Below are positions 8,514 to 15,146 of a stretch of DNA of 31,909 bases, one piece after another. Positions within the stretch are counted from its first letter, which is position 1; every line of letters starts with the position of its first letter. The position numbers were made by a program, and so were the translations under genes. Origin of the DNA: Bacillota bacterium (GTDB taxonomy: Bacteria; Bacillota; Clostridia; Clostridiales; Caloramatoraceae); the NCBI GenBank assembly GCA_023415335.1, contig JAEZLD010000106.1, positions 1 through 31,909 of the forward strand, given 5' to 3'. The notes under the pieces were generated by a model. The model saw only the letters and a program-made list of their open reading frames with translations, was not told the DNA's origin and did not search any database.

Positions 8514-9461
8514 TTATTCCTGAAGCTCCTCGGCTATTTTTTCAATCTTTCTAAGCCTGTGATTCACCCCTGATTTTCCTATAGGGGGATTTAGCATTTC
8601 ACCTAGCTCCTTTAGTGTAAGGTCAGGATAGGTAATCCTAAGCTCTGCCACATCTCTAAGGTTATGTGGGAGCTTTCTTAAACCCACCTTATCCTGTATC
8701 AGTCTGATACATTCTATCTGCCTTACTGCAGCATCCACTGTTTTATTCAGGTTTGCAGTCTCACAGTTTACCAACCTGTTAACGTTATTCCTCATTTCCT
8801 TGTATATCCTGACGTTCTCCAAATCCAACAATGCCGAATGGGCTCCTATTATATTCAGCAGATCAACTATCTGCTCCCCTTCCTTCAAGTACACTACATA
8901 AGTATTTTTTCTTTGTATGTGCTTAGCTTTAAGATCAAAGGAATTAATAAGCTTTATTAAATCCTCCGCAAACTCCAGGGAGTTGGTTACAAACTCAATA
9001 TGATACGTCTTCTCCGGATTGCTTATGGAGCCCCCTCCTAGAAACGCTCCTCTTAAGTAAGCCTTCTTGCAGCAGGGCTTCTTTATAATATCATTTCCTA
9101 TTTTATTGCTCAATGTAAGCATTCCCTGGCTATGCTCCTTGAGCAGTCCTGTTCTTATAAGTATCTCCTTTGCCTTCATATCAGGGGTTACCACAAGTAT
9201 ATAGATATTATTCTTCTTAAGTGAGCTGTTTTTCTTGACGAGTATATCCGTGTGTATATTAAAGCAGCTTTTAAGCAGCATGAATACCCTTCTGGCTATG
9301 GCAGGGTTTTCAGTAACTATCCTAAAGCTTAATCCCTGCTTTCCCATCAGATGTATGGTTCCACTCATTCTTAGTATTGCAGCTATTTCAGCTATCTGGC
9401 AGCATTCCTTTTCATCAGATACCCTGCACATTTCATTTTTTGCAGTAGAAGAAAAAGACAC
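8514..9461 (-). CDS. whiA: WhiA, sporulation/cell-division regulator
   Basis: DNA-binding protein of the WhiA family: in actinobacteria it controls sporulation septation genes, and in Bacillus it affects division and chromosome segregation. The 315 residues show the LAGLIDADG-homing-endonuclease-like N-terminal domain (for example YLRGAFLGGGSIS at 135-147, where catalytic acidic residues are absent) and the C-terminal helix-turn-helix (about 240-310, LTLKELGEML...SGVNHRLRKIEKIAE). The start is GTG placed directly after the TAG stop of yvcK with no gap, and AGGAGG lies eight bases before it. It is the third gene of the conserved rapZ-yvcK-whiA cluster. Confidence 0.96.
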   Translation of the reverse strand: MSFSSTAKNEMCRVSDEKECCQIAEIAAILRMSGTIHLMGKQGLSFRIVTENPAIARRVFMLLKSCFNIHTDILVKKNSSLKKNNIYILVVTPDMKAKEILIRTGLLKEHSQGMLTLSNKIGNDIIKKPCCKKAYLRGAFLGGGSISNPEKTYHIEFVTNSLEFAEDLIKLINSFDLKAKHIQRKNTYVVYLKEGEQIVDLLNIIGAHSALLDLENVRIYKEMRNNVNRLVNCETANLNKTVDAAVRQIECIRLIQDKVGLRKLPHNLRDVAELRITYPDLTLKELGEMLNPPIGKSGVNHRLRKIEKIAEELQE

Positions 9462-10796
9462 CTACTTCCCCTCCTTTTTTATCTCCTTTATCCTTTCACC
9501 CAGGTAGTATTTATCCATTATCCTGCTGAAGTTTCCAGGCATTCCATATTTAAGCGTAAGCTTCATGATAACATGGGCAAGCCTCTTGTGGTCGTGCCTG
9601 AGAAGCCCATTGCGTATATCTACCAGGTCATCCTGTATGATGCTTATTTCCTTGGAAATGTTCTTCCTGTCAACTCCAACTATATCCTGGCCATCCTGTT
9701 TATATTTTTCGTAGTATTCCTTTTCTATATTACCGTTATTAGCTATGATAAAATCTATCATGCCTTCCCCACAGTGCCTTTCAATGGCATTTATATGGTC
9801 AGAGAGCATATACCCGTCTGTCTCTCCGGGCTGAGTCATTATATTTGAAATATATATTTTTATAGCCTTTGATGCCCTGACTCTATCAGTCACATCCTTA
9901 ATTACAAGGTTAGGAAGTATACTGGTATAAAGGCTTCCAGGGCCTATTATTATACAGTCAGCATTATCTATTGCATATAATGCATCTTCAAAGGGATTAG
10001 GATTTTCAGGCTCCAGGTACACCCTTTTTATAGGTGAACCTTCCTTAATGGAAGCCTTTCCTACTGTAGATTCTCCCTTGACCACCATATTATTTTCCAG
10101 CTCTGCACATAATGTCACATTGCTTAAGGTTACAGGATACACCTTACCCTTTACAGCCAGAACATCACTCATTTTTTTTATAGCCTCCTCAAAGCTTGAG
10201 GATATATCGTTCATGGCTGCGATGAAAAGGTTCCCAAAGCTCTGTCCCTTCAGCTGTCCTTCCTTGAACCTGTACTGCATTAGGTCCTCCATGACAGGTT
10301 CAGTATGTGCAAGCCCCACAAGACAGTTCCTTATATCTCCTGGAGGAAGTATACCCATGGTCTCCCTTAATACACCAGAGCCTCCCCCATCGTCTGCTAC
10401 AGTTACTATTGCCGTAATGTTAGAGGTATATTCCTTAAGTCCCCTTAGCATGGTAGAAAGTCCGGTTCCTCCTCCTATTGCAACTATTCTCGGGCCTCTT
10501 ACAAGGAACTTCTGTTCATAAAATAAGTTCCTCAGTGCGCTTTGCTTGCTTTTTCCATTGGACATACCCCCGGAAACTATTGCAAGCATGCTTCTTATTC
10601 CGCACCTTATTGAAACCACTATAAGCAAAGCACCGACTGCTGAAACGGCAATATATACAATTGCATAGAACTCATTCTCCATACCATAGTATATTATTCT
10701 CCCTATGCTGGCTATCATTAAGACTAAGCCTACTATAGCTATGAATATCCACCTTTTTATGTTAAGTCCAGGCTTCATCCAATCAAAGAAATTCAT
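9462..10796 (-). CDS. yvcK: YvcK/CofD-like gluconeogenesis and cell-shape factor
   Basis: YvcK-type protein of the CofD superfamily; in Bacillus and Listeria it is needed for growth on gluconeogenic carbon and for cell shape, and it binds UDP-sugars. Visible core: IVAIGGGTGLSTMLRGL (104-120), TVADDGGGSG (132-141) and LPPGDIRNCL (150-159). The protein has 444 residues, about 120 longer than Bacillus YvcK, because of an N-terminal extension with two predicted membrane helices (about 16-37 and 43-63), so this form is probably membrane-anchored, as in many clostridia. Its ATG overlaps the rapZ stop (ATGA), indicating translational coupling; there is no strong separate ribosome site. Confidence 0.95.
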   Translation of the reverse strand: MNFFDWMKPGLNIKRWIFIAIVGLVLMIASIGRIIYYGMENEFYAIVYIAVSAVGALLIVVSIRCGIRSMLAIVSGGMSNGKSKQSALRNLFYEQKFLVRGPRIVAIGGGTGLSTMLRGLKEYTSNITAIVTVADDGGGSGVLRETMGILPPGDIRNCLVGLAHTEPVMEDLMQYRFKEGQLKGQSFGNLFIAAMNDISSSFEEAIKKMSDVLAVKGKVYPVTLSNVTLCAELENNMVVKGESTVGKASIKEGSPIKRVYLEPENPNPFEDALYAIDNADCIIIGPGSLYTSILPNLVIKDVTDRVRASKAIKIYISNIMTQPGETDGYMLSDHINAIERHCGEGMIDFIIANNGNIEKEYYEKYKQDGQDIVGVDRKNISKEISIIQDDLVDIRNGLLRHDHKRLAHVIMKLTLKYGMPGNFSRIMDKYYLGERIKEIKKEGK

Positions 10797-11671
10797 CTCT
10801 TAGCATCCCCTGCCCCATCAAGATTTAAGTCTCTATGGCTAATCAGGGTAGTGTGGCCATTTGCCTTGAGGCTTTCATATAGCGCATTGGCAATGGTAAC
10901 GGACCTATGACGTCCCCCTGTGCAGCCTATGGCAATAACCAACTGGCTCTTTCCTTCCTTTATATAGTTTGGAATGAGGAATTCCAGCAGCTCTGAGGTT
11001 TTCTTTATAAACTCCTTTGTAACCTCCCACTTCATTACATAGTTCTTTACTGCATCGTCGTTTCCAGAAAATCTTTTAAGCTCATCAATATAATATGGGT
11101 TTGGAAGGAATCTTACATCAAAAACCAAATCCGCATCTATAGGAAGCCCGTATTTAAATCCAAAGGATAACACATTTATTATCATTCCTTCGAATTCCTC
11201 TTCAGTCACATATATCCTCTGCAGCTCCTCCTTCAGCTGTCTGGTAAGAAGGTTAGAGGTATCTATTACATGTGTTGCCCTCTGCTTCACCTCCGCAAGA
11301 AGCTTTCTCTCCTCCCGTATTCCGTTTATTAGCCTGTCATTAGGAGCCAAAGGATGGTTCCTCCTGGTTTCCTTGTACCTCTTTATAAGAACCTGGTCAG
11401 ATGCTTCAAGGAACAGTATTTCATATTTATATCCCATTTCGGTAACGCTCTTAAGGCTTTTGAAGAGATCATTAAAAAACTCTCTTCCCCTTATATCTAC
11501 CACTATGGCAATCTTGTCTATCTTCTTGCCAGTAGCTCCACATAGCTCGGCAAACTTAGGTATTAGTGCAGGTGGCATGTTATCCACACAGAAGTAGCCA
11601 TAATCCTCAAAAAATCTTATAGCCTGAGTTCTTCCTGCTCCTGAAAGACCGCTTACAATTATAAATTTCAT
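10793..11671 (-). CDS. rapZ: RapZ (YvcJ) nucleotide-binding/RNase adaptor protein
   Basis: RapZ/YvcJ family P-loop protein; E. coli RapZ controls GlmS by delivering small RNAs to RNase E, and YvcJ hydrolyses GTP and affects competence. The 292 residues hold the Walker A region (GLSGAGRT, 8-15), FCVDNMPP, IVVDIRGREFF, and the C-terminal domain with LVFDVRFLPNPYY and GCTGGRHRSV. The usual Walker A lysine is Arg14 here (codon 11632-11630), while the rest of the loop is intact. AGAGGTG precedes the ATG. It is followed by yvcK with a four-base overlap and preceded by the PHP gene by 25 bases. Confidence 0.95.
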   Translation of the reverse strand: MKFIIVSGLSGAGRTQAIRFFEDYGYFCVDNMPPALIPKFAELCGATGKKIDKIAIVVDIRGREFFNDLFKSLKSVTEMGYKYEILFLEASDQVLIKRYKETRRNHPLAPNDRLINGIREERKLLAEVKQRATHVIDTSNLLTRQLKEELQRIYVTEEEFEGMIINVLSFGFKYGLPIDADLVFDVRFLPNPYYIDELKRFSGNDDAVKNYVMKWEVTKEFIKKTSELLEFLIPNYIKEGKSQLVIAIGCTGGRHRSVTIANALYESLKANGHTTLISHRDLNLDGAGDAKR

Positions 11672-11696
11672 GAAATCACCTCTGGTTTATATATGG

Positions 11697-12428
11697 TCAT
11701 TTAACTGCATTGATTATTCTACCCTCATCCAGACCTGCCTGCTGGGCTATCAGAATTCCTTTAGCAAAATCCCCCACCCTTCCAGGAGTATGAGCATCGC
11801 TATCTATTACGAAGCTTACATTTTCCTTCATTGCCATTTTAACATATTCCACTGACATAAATCCATGGCTGGAGTTTATTTCAAGGGCTGTTCCCCTCTT
11901 TGCTGCCGCCTCCGCAAGAAGCTGTATGTTAAAGGGTATCTTTGCTCCTGGATGGGTTACTATATCTATATTATACCTGTTAACTGCCTTTATCATAGCC
12001 TCTGTATTTATTTCTGCACAGCTCCTCTTCATGACAGGAAACAGCTTTGATACATAGTTTCTTAGGTATAACCTACCTGCTGTTTTAATATTCCTTGGGG
12101 CAGCTCCATTATGGAACCCTACAAGAAGTATATCTAACAGCTCGATGTCTTTGTCAGTAACATCTATGTCACCCTCCAATGATACCAAATTAGCCTCAAC
12201 TCCAAGTAGTATCTCAATGTTCTGATAATCCTTCTTAAGGGCATCTATTTCCCTTCTCATTTGTACCAGCTTATCTGACCTTACTCCATAGGTAAGATGC
12301 CCTGGGCCATGATCAGTTATGGCAATTTTTTTAAGTCCCTTTTTTACCGCAACATCCACATTTTCCTTTATTGTTCCCTTTCCATGGCTATATACAGTAT
12401 GTGTATGGTAATCTGCAAAAATCTGCAT
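11697..12428 (-). CDS. PHP-domain phosphoesterase (YcdX-like)
   Basis: A 243-residue stand-alone PHP hydrolase, a metal-dependent TIM-barrel phosphoesterase similar to E. coli YcdX. Metal ligands are all visible: H8/H10 in DYHTH, H15, D39/H40 in ITDHG, E78, H106, H159 in VTHPG, and D211/H213 in DSDAH. The substrate is unknown; histidinol phosphatase is possible but no his genes are nearby. A longer frame begins at 12497, but AGGAGG lies seven bases before the internal ATG at 12428-12426, and the metal-binding domain begins right there. It is the first gene of the rapZ-yvcK-whiA transcript and so shares its promoter and operator-like palindrome. Confidence 0.88.
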   Translation of the reverse strand: MQIFADYHTHTVYSHGKGTIKENVDVAVKKGLKKIAITDHGPGHLTYGVRSDKLVQMRREIDALKKDYQNIEILLGVEANLVSLEGDIDVTDKDIELLDILLVGFHNGAAPRNIKTAGRLYLRNYVSKLFPVMKRSCAEINTEAMIKAVNRYNIDIVTHPGAKIPFNIQLLAEAAAKRGTALEINSSHGFMSVEYVKMAMKENVSFVIDSDAHTPGRVGDFAKGILIAQQAGLDEGRIINAVK

Positions 12429-12459
12429 TTCATTTCCTCCTAGTTTATTAAATACTTCT

Positions 12460-12497
12460 CTATGATAATATATATCATAGTGAAATAAAGGTATCAA
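12460..12497 (-). promoter_or_regulatory. Promoter with overlapping operator-like palindrome upstream of the PHP–rapZ–yvcK–whiA operon
   Basis: Minus strand has -35 TTGATA (12497-12492), a 17-base spacer and -10 TATATA (12474-12469). A perfect inverted repeat, CTATGATA and TATCATAG separated by five bases (12460-12480), covers the -10 and the likely start of transcription. A dimeric repressor could bind here; the regulator is unknown. Confidence 0.55.
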
Positions 12498-12537
12498 CCT
12501 TATTTTGTTATAATTGAAACGAAAAGATTTTAAAAAC

Positions 12538-12566
12538 AGAAAAAAACAGGCCCTCAGGGTCTGTTT
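12538..12566 (-). terminator. Terminator after murB
   Basis: A 10-bp stem with one A-C mismatch on the minus strand (12544-12553 with 12557-12566) begins inside the murB TAA stop and is followed by a T-rich tract. The mismatch becomes a G-U pair on the plus strand, but no plus-strand gene converges here. Confidence 0.7.
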
Positions 12567-13485
12567 ATTTTTTGTCCTCTCCTATAATCTTTACCTCAGG
12601 CTCCATGTCCACATGATATTTTTCCCTTACCTTATCCTGTACTATTTTAATAAGGCTTAGTATATCTGTAGCTGTAGCATTGTCGTAATTAATTATAAAG
12701 CCTGCATGTTTTTCCGAAACCATAGCCCCTCCTGATGAGGTACCCTTAAGTCCGGACTCATCTATAAGCTGGGCAGCGAAATATCCGTTAGGCCTTTTAA
12801 ATGTGCTTCCTGCACTAGGGTATGCCAGCGGCTGTCTGTCAGCCCTTCTTTTATTCAGCTCATCCATCCTTGCCTTTATTTTATCGGCTTCCCCTTCCTC
12901 AAGCCCGAAACATGCCTGAAGAACTACATATTTCTTTCTCTGTATGATACTGTCCCTATAACCAAGCTCCAGCTCATCCTTAGAAAGCTTTATGACATTA
13001 CCTTCTCCATCAACAACCCTGGCCCATAAAATAATATCTTTTATTTCCGGCCCATAGGCTCCTGCATTCATTGCTACTGCTCCGCCTACGGTACCCGGTA
13101 TTCCTGAAGCAAACTCCATTCCCTTCAGACTGTATTTCAACGCTTCATTTGACACAGCAGACAAAAGTGCCCCCGCCTCAGCAACTATGTTCGTTCCATC
13201 TACATATATGTGGTTAAGAGACGTAAGTTTTATTATGACACCCCTGTAGCCCGCATCCTTAACTATAAGGTTGCTTCCATTTCCCATTATAAAGCAGTCC
13301 ATTTTATTATCTCTGGTCAGCTTTATTATTTTTGCTATATCCTCACTACATTCTGGAACCACAAGTACATCTGCAGGTCCACCAACCTTAAAGGAAGTGT
13401 GGTTTTTCATTGGTTCGTTATATTTAATCCCTGTGCTGGGGGACAATATTTCCAAAATATTATTCTTAAAGTTATCTAGGCCCAT
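12565..13485 (-). CDS. murB: UDP-N-acetylenolpyruvoylglucosamine reductase
   Basis: FAD-dependent enzyme that reduces UDP-GlcNAc-enolpyruvate to UDP-MurNAc with NADPH, the second step of peptidoglycan precursor synthesis. The 306 residues match the short MurB type. The FAD-binding half shows VGGPADVLVVP, IMGNGSNLIV (66-75) and ASGIPGTVGGAVAMNAGAYG (126-145). Catalytic candidates are S227 in AGSTFKRP, R177 in GYRDS, and E297 in EPEVKIIG. A longer frame starts at 13563 but has no ribosome site; AGGAG lies eight bases before the ATG at 13485-13483, and that start gives the family length. It lies 71 bases after the RsmF-like gene, with a possible promoter between them. Confidence 0.96.
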   Translation of the reverse strand: MGLDNFKNNILEILSPSTGIKYNEPMKNHTSFKVGGPADVLVVPECSEDIAKIIKLTRDNKMDCFIMGNGSNLIVKDAGYRGVIIKLTSLNHIYVDGTNIVAEAGALLSAVSNEALKYSLKGMEFASGIPGTVGGAVAMNAGAYGPEIKDIILWARVVDGEGNVIKLSKDELELGYRDSIIQRKKYVVLQACFGLEEGEADKIKARMDELNKRRADRQPLAYPSAGSTFKRPNGYFAAQLIDESGLKGTSSGGAMVSEKHAGFIINYDNATATDILSLIKIVQDKVREKYHVDMEPEVKIIGEDKK

Positions 13486-13519
13486 ATATTCATCTCCTAT
13501 TAATAATGAATCAAATAAC

Positions 13520-13548
13520 AGTATATATTTAAATAATGCATAACGCAA
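13520..13548 (-). promoter_or_regulatory. Possible murB promoter
   Basis: Minus strand -35 TTGCGT (13548-13543), 17-base spacer, -10 TATACT (13525-13520), about 35 bases before the murB start. The -35 matches weakly, so read-through from the methyltransferase gene may also serve murB. Confidence 0.4.
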
Positions 13549-13556
13549 GCTAATTG

Positions 13557-14909
13557 TTACCATCTAAGCCCTTTGGGATAATGATTTTTCATTTTTCCTG
13601 AGGATATTTTCCCCCAGCCTATGGAATAGCCATCAGCAGCAACAAGGCACCATCCGTCAACCTCCTGTACCTCAAGTACCTCTCCCATAAGGTATTTTAA
13701 CAGTTCATCACAAGATGTTTTCAGGTTAATACATCGTACAGCCTGACTCGGCTTTAGCGCCAGTGCCAAAGCATGATTGGGCTCAAACCTGTTCTTTTTA
13801 AGGGTACCCAGCTGAAGTCCTCCCCTTAGTATTCTTAAGCCTTTTACCTGACAGAGGTCTTGTGGAAGGGCATAAAGCTCCTCCCCCTTAAGAAAAAGAG
13901 TTCCCTGTACCTCATCCTTAAGGGCTAAATCCATAAATTTATAATAATCTGAAAGCAGCTCTTTCTTAATTTTACAGTCCATCTCCCCCTGTTTACCTTC
14001 ATTGCCATGATTCTTCTTTAAAAGGCACAAAAAATGCCCTTCTCCCTTAACCCTGTGTGGGAACAGCCTTGCAGCCTTCTCCAGATCATAGCCTTCACCA
14101 TATTCTGAAAAACCTGGAGCAAATCCATTGTTCTTTGGTATGCTTTCTATTGAAAAATCAGGATTTCTATTTAGAAAGCCTCCTATTATTTCTTCATTTT
14201 CTTCTGTTGAAAAGGTGCAGGTTGAGTATACCATAAGCCCTCCAGGCTTAAGCATTGCCCCGGCAGAATCAATTATCTCCTTCTGCCTCATAGCACAGCC
14301 ATTCACTGCTTCACGACTCCAGTCCTGTATTGAAGCTTCCTCCTTCTTGAACATACCCTCACCCGAGCATGGGGCATCCACTATTATTCTGTCAAAATAG
14401 CCCTCAAAAACCTGCTGAAGCTGCTTCGGGCTGTTGCTGGTTACCACAGCATTTTTTATTCCCATTCGCTCTATGTTCTCCGACAGCACCTTGGCTCTTT
14501 TAGGCTCAATCTCATTGGAAACCAGCAATCCCTGACCTTCCAGATATGCTGCAGCCTGGGTTGACTTTCCACCAGGTGCCGCACATAAATCCAGTACCTT
14601 ATGTCCAGGTTTAATTCCAAGGCAGGGCACAACCGACATGGCACTGGGCTCCTGAACATAATAAAGGCCAGCTGCATGGTAAGGATGCTTTCCTGGCTTA
14701 TCATGTTCAATATAAAAGCCTCTTTTCTCCCATGGGACACCTCCGTGTAGCTTAAAGGGACATAGCTTTATAAAATCATCAATGGATATTTTTAAAGTAT
14801 TTACCCTTATGGCCTGATATCTCCTTTTTTCATAGGTATTAATAAATTCCTTGTATTCATCCTTTAACAGATCCTGCATGCGGAGCCTGAATTCCTCTGG
14901 AATGTACAT
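13557..14909 (-). CDS. RsmF-like rRNA cytosine-C5 methyltransferase (NOL1/NOP2/Sun family)
   Basis: S-adenosylmethionine-dependent m5C RNA methyltransferase, 450 residues. Motif I VLDLCAAPGGKSTQ (105-118), the two-cysteine active site PCSGEGMF (C181) and YSTCTFSTEENE (C231), and a conserved NxR region near IRVNTLKI are visible. The C-terminal third (about 300-450, including YLMGEVLEV and GYSIGWGKISSG) matches the RsmF-type RNA-binding extension with a PUA-like end, so 16S rRNA is the likely substrate. An in-frame ATG at 14924 lacks a ribosome site; AAAGGA six bases before the ATG at 14909-14907 supports that start. The possible 23-codon ORF ends 22 bases upstream, so the two may be translationally coupled. 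Confidence 0.92.
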   Translation of the reverse strand: MYIPEEFRLRMQDLLKDEYKEFINTYEKRRYQAIRVNTLKISIDDFIKLCPFKLHGGVPWEKRGFYIEHDKPGKHPYHAAGLYYVQEPSAMSVVPCLGIKPGHKVLDLCAAPGGKSTQAAAYLEGQGLLVSNEIEPKRAKVLSENIERMGIKNAVVTSNSPKQLQQVFEGYFDRIIVDAPCSGEGMFKKEEASIQDWSREAVNGCAMRQKEIIDSAGAMLKPGGLMVYSTCTFSTEENEEIIGGFLNRNPDFSIESIPKNNGFAPGFSEYGEGYDLEKAARLFPHRVKGEGHFLCLLKKNHGNEGKQGEMDCKIKKELLSDYYKFMDLALKDEVQGTLFLKGEELYALPQDLCQVKGLRILRGGLQLGTLKKNRFEPNHALALALKPSQAVRCINLKTSCDELLKYLMGEVLEVQEVDGWCLVAADGYSIGWGKISSGKMKNHYPKGLRW

Positions 14910-14931
14910 TGCCTTTCCTTTCATAATCCAA

Positions 14932-15003
14932 TTATTTATATAATTCTTGACGGATATTTTCGTTTTTATTCATTCCTGCTTGCTTTGCATATGGTCTTTT
15001 CAT
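14932..15003 (-). CDS. Possible 23-residue peptide (leader or small protein)
   Basis: ATG at 15003-15001 to TAA at 14934-14932 encodes a basic 23-residue peptide starting MKRPYAKQ and ending RQELYK. A GTGAGG ribosome site is nine bases before the ATG, the frame lies directly downstream of a predicted promoter, and it ends 22 bases before the methyltransferase start. It has no hydrophobic segment and I recognise no family. It could be a real small protein, a regulatory leader peptide or a chance frame. Conservation in relatives is not known to me. Confidence 0.35.
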   Translation of the reverse strand: MKRPYAKQAGMNKNENIRQELYK

Positions 15004-15025
15004 TACATTATACCTCACTCTTAAT

Positions 15026-15054
15026 ATAATATCCTAATATGACTTTTTTCTCAA
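15026..15054 (-). promoter_or_regulatory. Promoter for the RsmF-like/murB unit
   Basis: Minus strand -35 TTGAGA (15054-15049, five of six), 17-base spacer, -10 TATTAT (15031-15026, five of six). Transcription would start near 15019, just before the ribosome site of the 23-codon ORF. Confidence 0.55.
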
Positions 15055-15104
15055 GTCCTATAGTCTTCTTAACTTTCTTACCTTTAATTAGTGTCATATA
15101 CCGT

Positions 15105-15137
15105 AAAAAAACATGCTTTATTATAAAGCATGTTTTT
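15105..15137 (-). terminator. Terminator after glnN
   Basis: A perfect 14-bp stem (15107-15120 with 15124-15137) with a three-base loop, containing ACATGCTTTA and ending in a run of T on the minus strand, ten bases past the glnN stop. The symmetric A/T flanks make it bidirectional in principle. Confidence 0.88.
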
Positions 15138-15146
15138 CTTAATTAT

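Noticed and set aside
12429..12497. Upstream extension of the PHP gene by 23 codons
   Set aside because: It overlaps the predicted promoter and palindrome and lacks a ribosome site.
13486..13563. Upstream extension of murB by 26 codons
   Set aside because: It overlaps the methyltransferase stop, lacks a ribosome site and exceeds the family length.
14471..14740. 89-codon minus-strand frame inside the RsmF-like gene
   Set aside because: It is in another frame within a well-supported methyltransferase and shows no recognisable domain.
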